From assembly GCA_030527015.1 (NCBI GenBank), contig JAUNBR010000008.1, positions 1-64,000 of the forward strand: a stretch of 64,000 nt of DNA. The letters are read 5' to 3'. Positions 44,533 to 53,825 of the stretch are shown here, piece after piece. The stretch comes from Planctomycetia bacterium. Lineage in GTDB: Bacteria > Planctomycetota > Planctomycetia > Pirellulales > Thermoguttaceae. The notes beneath the pieces were generated by a model. It was not told the DNA's origin. It did not search any database and saw only the letters and a list, made by a program, of their open reading frames with translations. Position 1 is the stretch's first letter. Each line of letters begins with the position of its first letter. The position numbers and the translations under genes are program-made.

Positions 44533-46152
44533 GTGGCTAAACAATTATTGTTTGATGATGCGGCACGGCAGCGAATGATGCGTGGCGTAAATAAGTTGGC
44601 GGATGCGGTGGCCGTAACCATGGGGCCCACGGGAAAGAACGTGATCATAAATAAGACTTATGGTGGTCCTCAGGTCACGAAAGATGGCGTAACGGTCAGC
44701 GGAGAAATTGAGCTGGAAGACCGTTTTGAGAATATGGGCGCGAAACTGGTGAATGAAGTCGCGCAGAAAACGAATACTGTCGCGGGAGATGGGACGACGA
44801 CAGCGATCGTTCTTGCGCGTGCGATTCTTAAAGAAGGTTTAAGAAACATCACGGCGGGCAGTAATCCCACGGCCATACGCAGAGGAATCGAGATCGGCAC
44901 GAAAGCTGCGATTTCGCAGTTATATTCGTTCGCGAAGAAAGTGACGACGAAAGAGCAGATCGCGAATGTCGGAGCGATTAGTGCGAATAATGATCGGGAG
45001 ATCGGGAAACTTCTGGCGGACGCGATGGAAGCTGCGGGAAATGACGGCGTGATCACGATCGAGGAAGGAAAAACGGCCGAAACGACATTTACCGTCGTGG
45101 AAGGAATGCAGTTCGATAAGGGGTATCTCTCACCGTATTTTGTAACACGGCCAGATACCATGGACTGTTATATGGAAAATGCACTGATACTTCTGCATGA
45201 GAAGAAAATTAGTAACTTACGGGAACTGGTTCCTCTGCTGGAGAAAGTGATTCCGACAGGGCGTCCACTTTTAATTATCGCGGAAGATATCGAGAATGAA
45301 GCGCTGACGACGCTTGTGGTGAATCGGCTGCGTGGTACACTGAATATTTGCGCGGTAAAAGCTCCTGGTTTCGGTGATCGTCGGAAGGCCATGCTGAAGG
45401 ATATCGCGATTCTGACGGGTGGTGAAGTGGTCAGTGATGATCTGGGCATTAAACTGGAAAATGTCGGTCTGGATATGCTGGGTTCTGCGAAGCAGATTAC
45501 TGTCACGAAGGATGATATAACGATCGTTGAAGGTGCGGGCAAGAAATCGGATATTAAAAAGCGTATCGATCAGTTACGTGAAATGATCGAGAATACGGAC
45601 AGTACGTATGATCGGGAAAAATATCAGGAACGCCTGGCGAAACTTTCCGGGGGAATCGCGGTGGTACAGGTCGGTGCCAGCACGGAAGCGGAAATGAAGC
45701 AGAAGAAGGCGAGAATAGATGACGCACTTCATGCCACACGCGCTGCGGCGGAGGAAGGCATTTTGCCCGGTGGTGGAGTGGCACTTCTCAGAACACGAGA
45801 GGCCGTGGAAAAGGCGCGCGAGAAAGCCCGCGGTGATGAAAAAATCGGAGTGGATATTATTTTACACTGTCTGAGTATTCCGCTGGTGACGATCGTGAAT
45901 AATGGTGGCGGAGACGGAACTGTCGTGGCGGATATCGTGCGGGAGAAGAGTACGAATGTCGGTTATGACGCGAATTCGGAAGAATATGTAGACATGTTTA
46001 AAGCCGGAATTATAGATCCGCTGAAAGTCGTTCGGACCGCGCTGGAAAACGCGGCCAGTGTGGCAGGGCTTATGCTTACCACAGAAACCATGATCACGGA
46101 TTATGATAAAGAGGATAAGGCGAAACAGAGTATCGAATCGGCTGTCATATGA
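44533..46152 (+). CDS. groEL2: Chaperonin GroEL, paralogue 2 (no GGM tail)
   Basis: The 539-aa chaperonin is co-operonic with groES. Motifs include [20 protein letters not shown], the ATP-site [57 protein letters not shown] and [13 protein letters not shown]. The C-terminus ends [16 protein letters not shown] and lacks the GGM repeat of paralogue 1. GroEL paralogues without this tail often serve special clients or stress conditions. The start is the GTG at 44533 after AAGGAA. Confidence 0.97.
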   Translation: MAKQLLFDDAARQRMMRGVNKLADAVAVTMGPTGKNVIINKTYGGPQVTKDGVTVSGEIELEDRFENMGAKLVNEVAQKTNTVAGDGTTTAIVLARAILKEGLRNITAGSNPTAIRRGIEIGTKAAISQLYSFAKKVTTKEQIANVGAISANNDREIGKLLADAMEAAGNDGVITIEEGKTAETTFTVVEGMQFDKGYLSPYFVTRPDTMDCYMENALILLHEKKISNLRELVPLLEKVIPTGRPLLIIAEDIENEALTTLVVNRLRGTLNICAVKAPGFGDRRKAMLKDIAILTGGEVVSDDLGIKLENVGLDMLGSAKQITVTKDDITIVEGAGKKSDIKKRIDQLREMIENTDSTYDREKYQERLAKLSGGIAVVQVGASTEAEMKQKKARIDDALHATRAAAEEGILPGGGVALLRTREAVEKAREKARGDEKIGVDIILHCLSIPLVTIVNNGGGDGTVVADIVREKSTNVGYDANSEEYVDMFKAGIIDPLKVVRTALENAASVAGLMLTTETMITDYDKEDKAKQSIESAVI

Positions 46153-46208
46153 AAATGTGCTGCGGGTAAATGAGTCTGTTTTGCCCGCAGAAACTGTCCG
46201 ACTTAATT

Positions 46209-46335
46209 TATATCACGATTTACTATAAATTTCCATTTTTCCAGTCTGCTGTCCGGCGGGCCGGCTTTTTTGCTTCACTAAAAATGCGTATTTTCAGAAC
46301 TGCAAAACACGGAAATTTAAGGTGGGATCAGCGTA
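46209..46335 (-). repeat. TPE copy with enlarged hairpin
   Basis: TATATCACGATTTACTATAA at the left, a CTGTCCGGCGGGCCGGC insertion before the hairpin, and GGAAATTTAAGGTGGGATCA at the right. Confidence 0.78.
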
Positions 46336-46569
46336 AGTTAAGCTGTGAAGTGAAAAATGATTTTATCTCTGAGGCACGATGAATTTTAGCTTTTTGGATA
46401 TTTCGCGGCGCGGGAAATGATTCTTGGCGCCGCGTAAAACTGAAATTTAAGTAGTGTTCATATATGTCTGGCATGCTGTAAAATTTTGTGAATCCCGCGC
46501 GTGTCTGGGTTAATATCAGGCAGAGAGGGTGCGCATTTTGAAGGCAGCGTGTGGTATATATGATTCTGC

Positions 46570-46682
46570 ATTAATTTCTGTTATGCGCGGCCATAAAACG
46601 AAATGTTTTCCATGATATAAAATGTTAGCCTTCCTGCAGGCGGGCCGGGGAAGTGAAGTTTATAGTGCATCGGGAATAAAAA
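46570..46682 (+). repeat. TPE copy, decayed
   Basis: A right end AAGTTTATAGTGCATCGGGA is clear; the left half (TTTCTGTTATGCGCGGCC) and hairpin are degraded. Confidence 0.55.
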
Positions 46683-46698
46683 TGTTTTCACTTTATTT

Positions 46699-46804
46699 TA
46701 TACCCGATGCATCATAAAATTCCGCTTCTCCGGCATTTTGCTTCACTGAAAATGTCTGCTTAAAGAGCCGCATAAAACGGTAATTTAAAGGAGAATCAGT
46801 ATAT
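46699..46804 (-). repeat. TPE copy
   Basis: Near consensus: TATACCCGATGCATCATAAA, arms GGCATTTT and AAAATGTC (one G-T pair) around GCTTCACTG, right end GGAGAATCAGTATA. Confidence 0.93.
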
Positions 46805-46905
46805 TCTGGTGTGTTATAAATTTTTGCTTTTTCGGTATTTTGTGAAGTCTGAAAACACCTGTTTTCGTGGTTATGTGAAGTGGAATTTAAGTGGAATCAG
46901 CAGAA
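46805..46905 (-). repeat. TPE copy, decayed, in tandem with the previous
   Basis: GTGTGTTATAAATTTTTGC, a degraded hairpin and GGAATTTAAGTGGAATCAGC follow the element order. It shares the TATT junction with the preceding copy. Confidence 0.65.
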
Positions 46906-46996
46906 GGCGGAACCCGACTGTCGGGGTTTTGGGGAAGTAAAGTGGGTGTGTATTTTTCGTATTTTTTCTTTCTCTCTGTGAATAATTATCGGCATC

Positions 46997-48205
46997 ATGT
47001 CTAAAACACCACGGGATTATTATGAAGTACTGGGCGTGGAGCGTACCGCCTCAGGGGAAGTGATCGCACAGGCATATCGGAAGCTGGCGATGAAATATCA
47101 TCCGGACCGTAATCCGGGAGATGAAAGTGCGGTGGAGCGTTTTAAGGAAGCGGCGGAAGCTTTCGAGGTATTAAATAATCCGGAGAAACGTTCGATATAT
47201 GATCGTCATGGTCATGCGGGCTTAAATGGAATGCCTGGCGGGGGAGGGTTCCAGGATCTCGGGGATATTTTTGAGGCGTTCAGTGATATTTTTGGGGGAG
47301 GATCTTTTGGGGATATTTTTGGAGGCCGTGGTGGACGCGGAAGACACCGTCCTGCGCGGGGGTCAGATGTTCGGCTAATTTTGGAGCTGGATTTAATAGA
47401 AGTAGCGCGGGGAGTAAAGAAAGAAGTCGAAATTCGCCGGAAAGTTATCTGTTCCACGTGTCATGGAAGTGGCGCACGGCCAGGAACCGCGGCGGAGACC
47501 TGCAGTTACTGTGGGGGAAGTGGTCAGATTTTGCAGCAGGCGGGATTTTTCCGTATGCAGTCGACGTGCCCGAACTGTCGGGGAGCAGGGAAGATCGTGC
47601 GTCAGGTATGTCCGTCATGTCGTGGACAGGGACTTTCTCCGAGTATTTCACACAGGGAAATTGAAATACCGGCAGGAATCGATGAACGCACACAGTTACG
47701 CGTGTCGGGTGAAGGGGATGAAAGTTTAAACGGCGGTGAACCGGGAGACTGTTACATCACCATTAAGATTAAAGAGCATCCGGTATTTCAGCTGGATGGG
47801 AAGAATCTGATATGTCATGTGCCGATTACATTTTCGCAGGCTGCGCTGGGAGGGAAAATAGAGATACCCACGTTATCGGGGAAACAGGATTTTCAGCTTC
47901 CTGCGGGAACGCAGCACGGAGACGTGTTTCGTATGCATGCAGAGGGTTTACCGAGTATGCGGGGAGACCGGCGTGGAGATATTCTTGTGATTATCCAGAT
48001 CGAAGTGCCGAAAACGCTGACGCCGGAGTATGAAAAATTACTGCGAGAATTGGCGGAAATCGAAAATGTGAATGTTTTGCCTCAGAGGAAAGGTTTTTTT
48101 GCCCGAATCAAGGATTATTTACATTCATTATGCCCGGTGGAGACGGAGGAGGATGCGGAATCACGGGATGCACAAAAACAGAAAGAGGATAAATCGTCGT
48201 CATAA
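46997..48205 (+). CDS. dnaJ: Chaperone DnaJ (Hsp40)
   Basis: The 402-aa type I J-protein stimulates DnaK and binds unfolded clients. The J domain (about 5-72) has the HPD motif in KYHPDRNPGDE. A Gly/Phe-rich region follows (GGGGFQDLGDIFEAF, FGGGSFGDIFGG). The zinc-binding domain has four CxxCxGxG repeats: CSTCHGSG, CSYCGGSG, CPNCRGAG and CPSCRGQG. The C-terminal client-binding beta domains and a Glu/Lys/Ser tail complete it. The ATG at 46997 is preceded by no clear ribosome-binding site. grpE follows 33 bases after the stop, an order opposite to the usual grpE-dnaK-dnaJ; dnaK is not in the window. Confidence 0.97.
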   Translation: MSKTPRDYYEVLGVERTASGEVIAQAYRKLAMKYHPDRNPGDESAVERFKEAAEAFEVLNNPEKRSIYDRHGHAGLNGMPGGGGFQDLGDIFEAFSDIFGGGSFGDIFGGRGGRGRHRPARGSDVRLILELDLIEVARGVKKEVEIRRKVICSTCHGSGARPGTAAETCSYCGGSGQILQQAGFFRMQSTCPNCRGAGKIVRQVCPSCRGQGLSPSISHREIEIPAGIDERTQLRVSGEGDESLNGGEPGDCYITIKIKEHPVFQLDGKNLICHVPITFSQAALGGKIEIPTLSGKQDFQLPAGTQHGDVFRMHAEGLPSMRGDRRGDILVIIQIEVPKTLTPEYEKLLRELAEIENVNVLPQRKGFFARIKDYLHSLCPVETEEDAESRDAQKQKEDKSSS

Positions 48206-48238
48206 AGAAAGATTCATTTAGGAATCAGGAGGAATAAT

Positions 48239-48919
48239 ATGGCTTTCGGAAAATATAAAAAAGGGCATTCCGCTTCCGATAAAGAGCAGGAACGTCAGCA
48301 AAATATGAGTGAGGAAGAGGGGAACGTGCGTCAGAAGAAAGCGGAATCGCTGGAGCGAGAGGATTTAGAAGAGCTGTTTCGTCGGGAAATGGGAACAGAC
48401 GGGAAAGAGGGGGAGAAAACGTCCGGCCATGAACCAGCAGGCAAGGAATTTTTTGAATCTCAGGCGAAACTGGAAGAACTGGAGAAGGCTCTTCAGAATG
48501 AAAAAGATCGCTGTTTAAGGGTAATGGCAGAGCTGGAAAATTATCGTCGCCGTGCCGCGCGTGAACTGGAAGAGGAAAGAAAATATCGCGCGATGGATGT
48601 GATTCGAGAAATTTTGCCGGTGATGGATAATCTTGGCCGGGCCGTGGAGGCGGCGGAAAAACAGAATCCGGATGATCCGCTGCTGGAAGGCGTTAAAATG
48701 GTGTGGCAGCAGTTCGAGCATGCGCTGGAGAATCAGAAATGCACGCGAATAGAGGCGTTAAACCAGCCTTTTGACCCGAATCTTCATCAGGCGATTCAGC
48801 AGTTCGAGTCGGATGAGGTTCCTCCGAATACGATTATTCATGTGGCGCAAGATGGTTTTTTGCTGGAAGATCGTGTCGTGCGTCCCGCACAGGTGATCGT
48901 CTCGAAAGCGAAATCATAA
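48239..48919 (+). CDS. grpE: Nucleotide exchange factor GrpE
   Basis: The 226-aa protein releases ADP from DnaK. Residues about 1-80 are a charged low-complexity N-terminus, then a long coiled coil (QAKLEELEKALQNEKDRCLR and ELENYRRRAARELEEERKYR). The C-terminal beta domain has the family signature VMDNLGRAVEAA, then NQPFDPNLHQAIQQFES, TIIHVAQDGFLLEDRVVRPA and QVIVSKA. The ATG at 48239 has AGGAGG upstream, stronger than that of dnaJ. The two genes form an operon. Confidence 0.96.
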   Translation: MAFGKYKKGHSASDKEQERQQNMSEEEGNVRQKKAESLEREDLEELFRREMGTDGKEGEKTSGHEPAGKEFFESQAKLEELEKALQNEKDRCLRVMAELENYRRRAARELEEERKYRAMDVIREILPVMDNLGRAVEAAEKQNPDDPLLEGVKMVWQQFEHALENQKCTRIEALNQPFDPNLHQAIQQFESDEVPPNTIIHVAQDGFLLEDRVVRPAQVIVSKAKS

Positions 48920-49112
48920 AACGGAAAGACGTTTTTTCATTATGTCGGAAAATGATACCTGGCGTATGTGACAGGTTTTCCTTTAAATTTCCGTCCTGTG
49001 CGGCGCTTAACGCGGGCATTTTCAGCGAAATAAAATGTCTGCCTGCCGGCGCACGGGGGGAGTGGAAAATCATCGTGCCTCGGGTATAAAATTTTATTTT
49101 GTATAGCATTTC

Positions 49113-49138
49113 TTATTTTTAGGAATGCCGTTTTTTTT
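49113..49138 (+). terminator. Intrinsic-terminator-like hairpin, array unit 1
   Basis: AGCATTTCT and AGGAATGCC pair around TATTTTT and are followed by a run of eight T residues after one G. It lies about 190 bases after the grpE stop and could end the dnaJ-grpE transcript. The same structure recurs in the next two units. Confidence 0.55.
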
Positions 49139-49323
49139 GCTCTGGTAAAATAAAAATTTACCGTGTGTTAAGAAGAGTAAAAAATTTAAATTATGCTGGT
49201 GTTCCTGTAAATTTTCGTTTTTTTTAGCTCTTTATGCGGGCATTTTCAGTGAAAAAGTGTCTGCCTGCCGGTGCATGGGGGGAGTGGAAAATCATCATGC
49301 CTCGGGTGTAAAATTTTATTTTG

Positions 49324-49359
49324 TATGGCATTTCTTATTTTTAGGAATGCCGTTTTTTT
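49324..49359 (+). terminator. Intrinsic-terminator-like hairpin, array unit 2
   Basis: GGCATTTCT and AGGAATGCC pair around TATTTTT, followed by G and nine T residues. Confidence 0.5.
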
Positions 49360-49549
49360 TTGCTCTGGTAAAATAAAATTTTACCGTGTGTTAAGAAGAG
49401 TAAAAAATTAAATTATACTGGTGTTCCTGTGAAATTTCCGTTTTTTTGTAGCTCTTTATGCGGGCATTTTCAGTGAAAAAAGTGTCTGCCTGCCGGCGTA
49501 CGGGGGGAGTGGAAAATCATCATGCCTCGGGTATAAAATTTTATTTTGT

Positions 49550-49585
49550 ATGGCATTTCTTATTTTTAGGAATGCCGTTTTTTTT
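49550..49585 (+). terminator. Intrinsic-terminator-like hairpin, array unit 3
   Basis: The same GGCATTTCT/AGGAATGCC hairpin followed by G and eight T residues. Confidence 0.5.
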
Positions 49586-50139
49586 GCTCTGGTAAAATAA
49601 AATTTACCGTGTGTTAAGAAGAGTAAAAAAATTAAATTATGCTGGTGTTTCTTTAAATTTTCGTTTTTTTTTAGCTCTTTATGCAGGCATTTTCAGTGAA
49701 AAAATGTCTGCCTGCCGGTGCACGGGGGGAGTGGAAATTTATCGTGCCTCGGGTATAAAAGAGGAAGCGTATCTTTTTTCTTACAGCGGTTTCCCGTTAA
49801 GTTTTATGAGGCCAAGAAAAATAATGCTTGGCGTTTCGTGAAATTCTGTTTTTACGGTATTTTATTTTTTTCTGAAGCACCAGTATTTTACGGATAAGAG
49901 AAAATTTTACTGTGTGTATCTGGTGTTCCTGTAAATTTTCCGTTTTTTTGTAGCTCTTTATGCGGGCATTTTCAGCGAAAAAAGTGTCTGCCGGCCGGCG
50001 TACGGGGGGAGTGGAAATTCATCGTGTCTCGGGTATAAAATATCTCTGTTTTTTATAAATAAAAAATTTAAGGTGTCTTCGGTATGAAAATCTGACATGG
50101 TGTGGCAGAGCTAAATAAAGTATGCAGGTGGCATTCTTT

Positions 50140-51387
50140 TTATTTTGAATGATTGCAGCAGGTGCCCTCTCCACATTCCCTGCACTGGACGCATAAAGCG
50201 GAGGTGTAACACATGTCGATCGCCGTGGTGGGGATCCGGTCATCTTCACGGCAGGGTGCACAAATTCCGAAGCATAATGATGTACCGGTGCAGCATAAAC
50301 AGGAATAGCATACGAACTGGCTGCAGGAAGCGGGCTCTACTTCTGTCTGTGCAAGAAGTGTAATCGCGGGGCAGGCTGCTGCGGCGTGTGTCATTTCCAA
50401 GACAGGTTTTGTCTGTAAGTATTTATGGTACCGAGAGTCTTGGCGCGCGATAAAAAAGAGTCGGTCATGAACGCCGAGCGCGATTTTTGCGCAGAGGCTT
50501 TCATTCCCAAATTTTGAGATGCATAAATCGTGTAACCTTTTCAAAAAAATCTGGGAGACGGTGTATGCCTGGGCAGACATGGGGAGTGTGTGAACGGGAT
50601 TAAACTCCTCGTGGCGAAGGTCTTTTTCCCAGTCATATGCGCAGTCGGCCAGTAAAAGAGCGGCACCGACGGAAAATCCGATTTCGCTGATCCAGTCTGC
50701 GGTTTCTTGATCGGCACCGAGCTGTGTGGCGAAAAGCTGGAAAATCCAGGCAAAAGTTTTTGCCGTGGGATCCGCATATTCCTGAAGTAAGGACGTGATC
50801 TGTTCAGATGAGACTTCTCTGAAAGGAATGCTTTCCAGGTTTATGTGCTGGGAGATAAACGTATTTATTTTTTCGTCAAAAAAAGGGTCCAGCGTGCGGA
50901 AATAGCGGCGACTTTTTAAAATGGACTGCCGATAAAAAGCGAGAATCGCGCGGGCTAAAAGTGAGTTTTCATCTCGAATATCATCTTCCATTTTTGTGGC
51001 CATTAAAAGAAGTGTGAATGCGGATGAAAACTCTCCGACAAGATATTCTTGACGTGTTTTTGAAGTGGGGTTTTTATTCGTGGAAATTTTTGCAGAGGTT
51101 TTCGTGGAAGGGGTTAATGTGAGATTTTCTTGTTTAGACCGCGAAAGAAAAGACAGGTATGAAATTTCTTGTGAGGGGATGGGCAGGTAAGAAAAAGGTT
51201 TACATTTTTGTATGTGTGTCGTGCTGATCCAGTGAAGGTCCACCGCCAGTGCGTGAAGAAAAACGGCTTCATAACTTAAAAAAGGCAGAGCGGTAAGGCC
51301 ATAATGCATTTTTAAATGCCGGCATGTCTGACAATATACCTGAGAGTATTCAGGGTTACAGTAACAGGAACGCATGAAACCGAACAT
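50140..51387 (-). CDS. Cys-rich protein, DUF5685-like
   Basis: The 415-aa protein begins MFGFMRSCYCNPEYSQVYCQ and continues TCRHLKMHYG, a Cys-paired start that resembles the DUF5685 family as I recall it. The middle is helical with conserved-looking acidic and His positions (LLADCAYDWEKDLRHEEFNP, VHTLPMSAQAYTV). The C-terminal 65 residues are strongly Cys-rich (FVCYSCLCCTGTSLCFGICA, VQCRECGEGTCC), suggesting one or more metal or Fe-S sites. Function is unknown. No signal peptide is apparent. The ATG at 51387 has only a weak ribosome-binding site. It is followed on the minus strand by the tandem array. Confidence 0.75.
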   Translation of the reverse strand: MFGFMRSCYCNPEYSQVYCQTCRHLKMHYGLTALPFLSYEAVFLHALAVDLHWISTTHIQKCKPFSYLPIPSQEISYLSFLSRSKQENLTLTPSTKTSAKISTNKNPTSKTRQEYLVGEFSSAFTLLLMATKMEDDIRDENSLLARAILAFYRQSILKSRRYFRTLDPFFDEKINTFISQHINLESIPFREVSSEQITSLLQEYADPTAKTFAWIFQLFATQLGADQETADWISEIGFSVGAALLLADCAYDWEKDLRHEEFNPVHTLPMSAQAYTVSQIFLKRLHDLCISKFGNESLCAKIALGVHDRLFFIARQDSRYHKYLQTKPVLEMTHAAAACPAITLLAQTEVEPASCSQFVCYSCLCCTGTSLCFGICAPCREDDRIPTTAIDMCYTSALCVQCRECGEGTCCNHSK

Positions 51388-51414
51388 GAAAACAGACTCT
51401 TAAAAATGGAGGAA

Positions 51415-51510
51415 ACTGATTTACTTTAAATTTTCATTTCGTTCGGTTACCGGTACGTGCATTTTCTGAAAAAGAAAAAGGGAAGAAGGAACAAAATGAA
51501 AAAAAATGTC
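51415..51510 (+). repeat. TPE copy, decayed
   Basis: ACTTTAAATTTTCATTTCG, GTGCATTTTCTGAAAAAG and a lost right arm. It lies between the two minus-strand genes. Confidence 0.5.
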
Positions 51511-51528
51511 TGTAAAATATACTGATTT

Positions 51529-51706
51529 TATATCCGATGCACTATGAATTTCCGCTTTCCAGGCATTTTTTCGCTAAAAATACCTGATTTTTATGCCACA
51601 TTTAAATTCCGTTTTGTGCTGCTCTGAAAGAGGCATTTTCAGCGAAAAAATGCTGGCCATCTGTCGGCGGACAGGGAAAAGCGGAAATTTAGTGTGTATC
51701 GGGTAT
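51529..51706. repeat. TPE left half followed by a TPE that overlaps a gene end
   Basis: A minus-type left half (51529-51595, TATATCCGATGCACTATGAA and GGCATTTTTTCGCTAAAAAT) runs into a plus-type copy (about 51598-51706). The latter carries a CTGTCGGCGGACAG palindrome in its core and ends GTGTGTATCGGGTATA. Its right end overlaps the last codons and stop of the GHL10 gene. Confidence 0.85.
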
Positions 51707-53806
51707 AAAGATGGGCAGGAGTTCTTCCGTGCACCGTGGCTGGAGGTCAAAAAGCATGATGCCCGGACAGCCTAATTCTGCGGCGGTGATAATTTGTCCG
51801 ATTACGTCTTCTGTGTTTAATCGCCAGACCCCGATTCCCGGGTAAAGGGGAAACCCCTCCGGAATATATGTTTTTTGGTGTTCTGTTAAATTCCGAAAAC
51901 TGTCTGTCATTTTAGTATAATTCATGGGACAGAGGAAGTCCACGATTCCTGTTTCCGCCCATTCCGCCCAGTCCTGGCCGATGGTTATTTTAGTATTCGG
52001 ATATCCCTTAAATACTGCGGCCGAAATCATTACCTCGGGACGAATTTTTTTGGCTTCCTGAGAAACTTTTTGGACTAAACGTGTGATCTGTTCCTGTCTC
52101 CAGTTTTTAAAACTTTCGTTTTGGGGTCCGGAAAGAACATCCTGCGGCCAATTTTTAACGGTTACTCCAGACGCCTCCTCAAAACGCTGGCGGCATCCTG
52201 GGCAGTAACAGTATTTTTCACCTGGATAACGGATATAATCGAAATGGAGTCCGTCCACGGGGTATTTTTCGACGATTTCTTGCATGGAACGCCATTCCAG
52301 TTCAAAATTTTCGGGATGAGAAGGGCACAGCCAGAGAATTTCTTCACCGTTTATGTCTTGTTGGAGCCGTTTTTGCTGGCGTAATGTATTTAAAAATTCT
52401 GGTGGAGGAGGGTTTTTTAACCGAAAGTTTACTTTCCATACGTGAACACGCAGTCCCTCTGCATGACAGGCGTCCAGACATGCTTTTAGCAGATCACCCT
52501 GTTTTTGAAAAATTTTACTGGGCGGAATCAGAGAACTGGGATAATGAGCCTCAGAAGCCCAAAGAAGATTCGGAAAAACATCGGTGAAGCCCGCCTGCTT
52601 TAATGTTTTTGCCGTTTTTTTCCAGTCACCGTCATGGGCACCGAGACCAGAGTGATTCCACCATCCACGGAACGCTAAACTTTTGGGCGCGGATAAATCT
52701 TCAGGCCACCAAATATTTTTAATCGTGTTTCTTAAAAGTTTCTGTCGTTCTTTTTGACAAAAATGAAAAAGGGAACTGTATGGGCATTTTTTAATATCAG
52801 GAGAAAATGTTAAATATGCTTCCTGTAATTTTTGTAATTTTTCTTCTGGAGAATATGCGTCAGAACAATTTTCGAAACCACACATTTCCCAAAAAGACAG
52901 AATGATATGTTTCTGAAGCATGGGATTTTTTATCATGGTATGAAAAAATTCTTCCTGAAAGAGTAATTTTTCATGGAAATTTTGGTCAGCGAAAAAATAT
53001 GTTTTTTGATTCTGTTTCGCCCAGTGAATGATTTTTTGCCGAAGATCTGCGGGCATATTTTGAGGAGAAGTTACCAGAACCATTTCTCGTCCGTGGAAAA
53101 GAGAATCCCATGAAGCTTCGTCCATTTCTGGATTTTCAGGGATTTCGATAAAATTTGCACTCATATTTAATTTAGCAAAAAATTTCGTCAGAATGTTCGC
53201 GTTATTTCGTGCGTTCCATGGAAGCACTCCTTTTTTATTTTGAAATCCCAGTAACAGAATATCTCCCTTTTTAGCGCGGAGCTGAAAAAGTGTGATTTTT
53301 GAGGAAAGATCGTTTAGCTTCCAGAAGGAAATTCGGATGCGGTCTATTTTCCCCCAGCCGGCAGGATTTCCCTCTGAAATGGCATCCGCACGAGAAAAGA
53401 GGATGGTGCCGGAATTCTGTGGAACACCACCTGAAATATTATACCAGCCGTCCCCAGAATGGAAATAAAGAGTGGAACCATAAAAAGCACCGTTATTTTC
53501 AGTATTTACGTCCAGTTCAAAAGTACTCCAGGCGGATAAATCGAAATTTTGATGTAAATCATGTGAGGTACGTTCCATTTCCGGATATTTTGAAAAATCG
53601 GCATAAATCTGTCCTCCCTGTCTTTTTTTTCCCGAAGATGTGAGTTTTTTTTCGTTCGGATAAAAACTCATGGGCGTTTTTCCGCCTCCGCTGTCTCTCC
53701 AGACCGCAGTATTTTCGGGTGAGAAATCGGCCAGTATACGTACGTTTTCGTCGTTTTCCTGAAAAATTAAGGAAATCGTCAGTAAAATGGGAATAAAACA
53801 GATCAT
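51689..53806 (-). CDS. Secreted GHL10-type (DUF187-like) glycosidase
   Basis: The 705-aa protein has a short hydrophobic N-terminus (MICFIPILLTISLIF), probably a signal peptide. Residues about 40-190 look like a beta-sandwich carbohydrate-binding module (SAWSTFELDVNTENNGAFYG, YFHSGDGWYNISGG). The C-terminal half (about 380-700) matches the glycosyl-hydrolase-like 10 barrel: FRGWWNHSGLGAHDGDW, ACHAEGLRVHVWKVNFRLKN, the motif VDGLHFDYIRYPGEKYCYCP with the likely catalytic Asp, and DFLCPMNYTKM. The last residues IPDTH and the stop are encoded by the end of a TPE copy, so the native C-terminus may have been replaced. The ATG at 53806 lacks a clear ribosome-binding site. Confidence 0.88.
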   Translation of the reverse strand: MICFIPILLTISLIFQENDENVRILADFSPENTAVWRDSGGGKTPMSFYPNEKKLTSSGKKRQGGQIYADFSKYPEMERTSHDLHQNFDLSAWSTFELDVNTENNGAFYGSTLYFHSGDGWYNISGGVPQNSGTILFSRADAISEGNPAGWGKIDRIRISFWKLNDLSSKITLFQLRAKKGDILLLGFQNKKGVLPWNARNNANILTKFFAKLNMSANFIEIPENPEMDEASWDSLFHGREMVLVTSPQNMPADLRQKIIHWAKQNQKTYFFADQNFHEKLLFQEEFFHTMIKNPMLQKHIILSFWEMCGFENCSDAYSPEEKLQKLQEAYLTFSPDIKKCPYSSLFHFCQKERQKLLRNTIKNIWWPEDLSAPKSLAFRGWWNHSGLGAHDGDWKKTAKTLKQAGFTDVFPNLLWASEAHYPSSLIPPSKIFQKQGDLLKACLDACHAEGLRVHVWKVNFRLKNPPPPEFLNTLRQQKRLQQDINGEEILWLCPSHPENFELEWRSMQEIVEKYPVDGLHFDYIRYPGEKYCYCPGCRQRFEEASGVTVKNWPQDVLSGPQNESFKNWRQEQITRLVQKVSQEAKKIRPEVMISAAVFKGYPNTKITIGQDWAEWAETGIVDFLCPMNYTKMTDSFRNLTEHQKTYIPEGFPLYPGIGVWRLNTEDVIGQIITAAELGCPGIMLFDLQPRCTEELLPIFIPDTH

Positions 53807-53825
53807 AATATATTACATAAAAAAT

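Larger units (their letters stand above)
46153..46996. other. Spacer upstream of dnaJ packed with TPE copies
   Basis: At least four copies of differing age fill the 844 bases: 46209-46335, a decayed plus-type copy at about 46570-46682, a good copy at 46699-46804 and a decayed one at 46805-46905. A short CCCGA-CTG-TCGGG hairpin with TTTT follows at 46913-46930. No gene is seen. Confidence 0.6.
48971..50040 (+). repeat. Tandem array of five TPE-containing units
   Basis: Units start at about 48971, 49199, 49421, 49645 and 49923, giving periods of about 228, 222, 224 and 278 bases. Each unit holds a diverged TPE (left AAATTTTCG or AAATTTCCG, core GCGGGCATTTTCAG, a TGTCTGCCTGCCGGC palindrome, GGGGGGAGTGGAAA and a CGTGCCTCGGGTATAAAA-type end). 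In the first three units this is followed by a spacer with a GGCATT/AATGCC hairpin and T tract. The spacer after the fourth unit is unrelated. Units differ by scattered substitutions and A/T-run lengths. Confidence 0.9.
48920..50139. other. Spacer between grpE and the convergent Cys-rich protein gene
   Basis: Almost the whole 1.2-kb gap is a tandem array built on TPE copies (48971-50040). The last 100 bases are AT-rich. No gene is seen. Confidence 0.7.
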
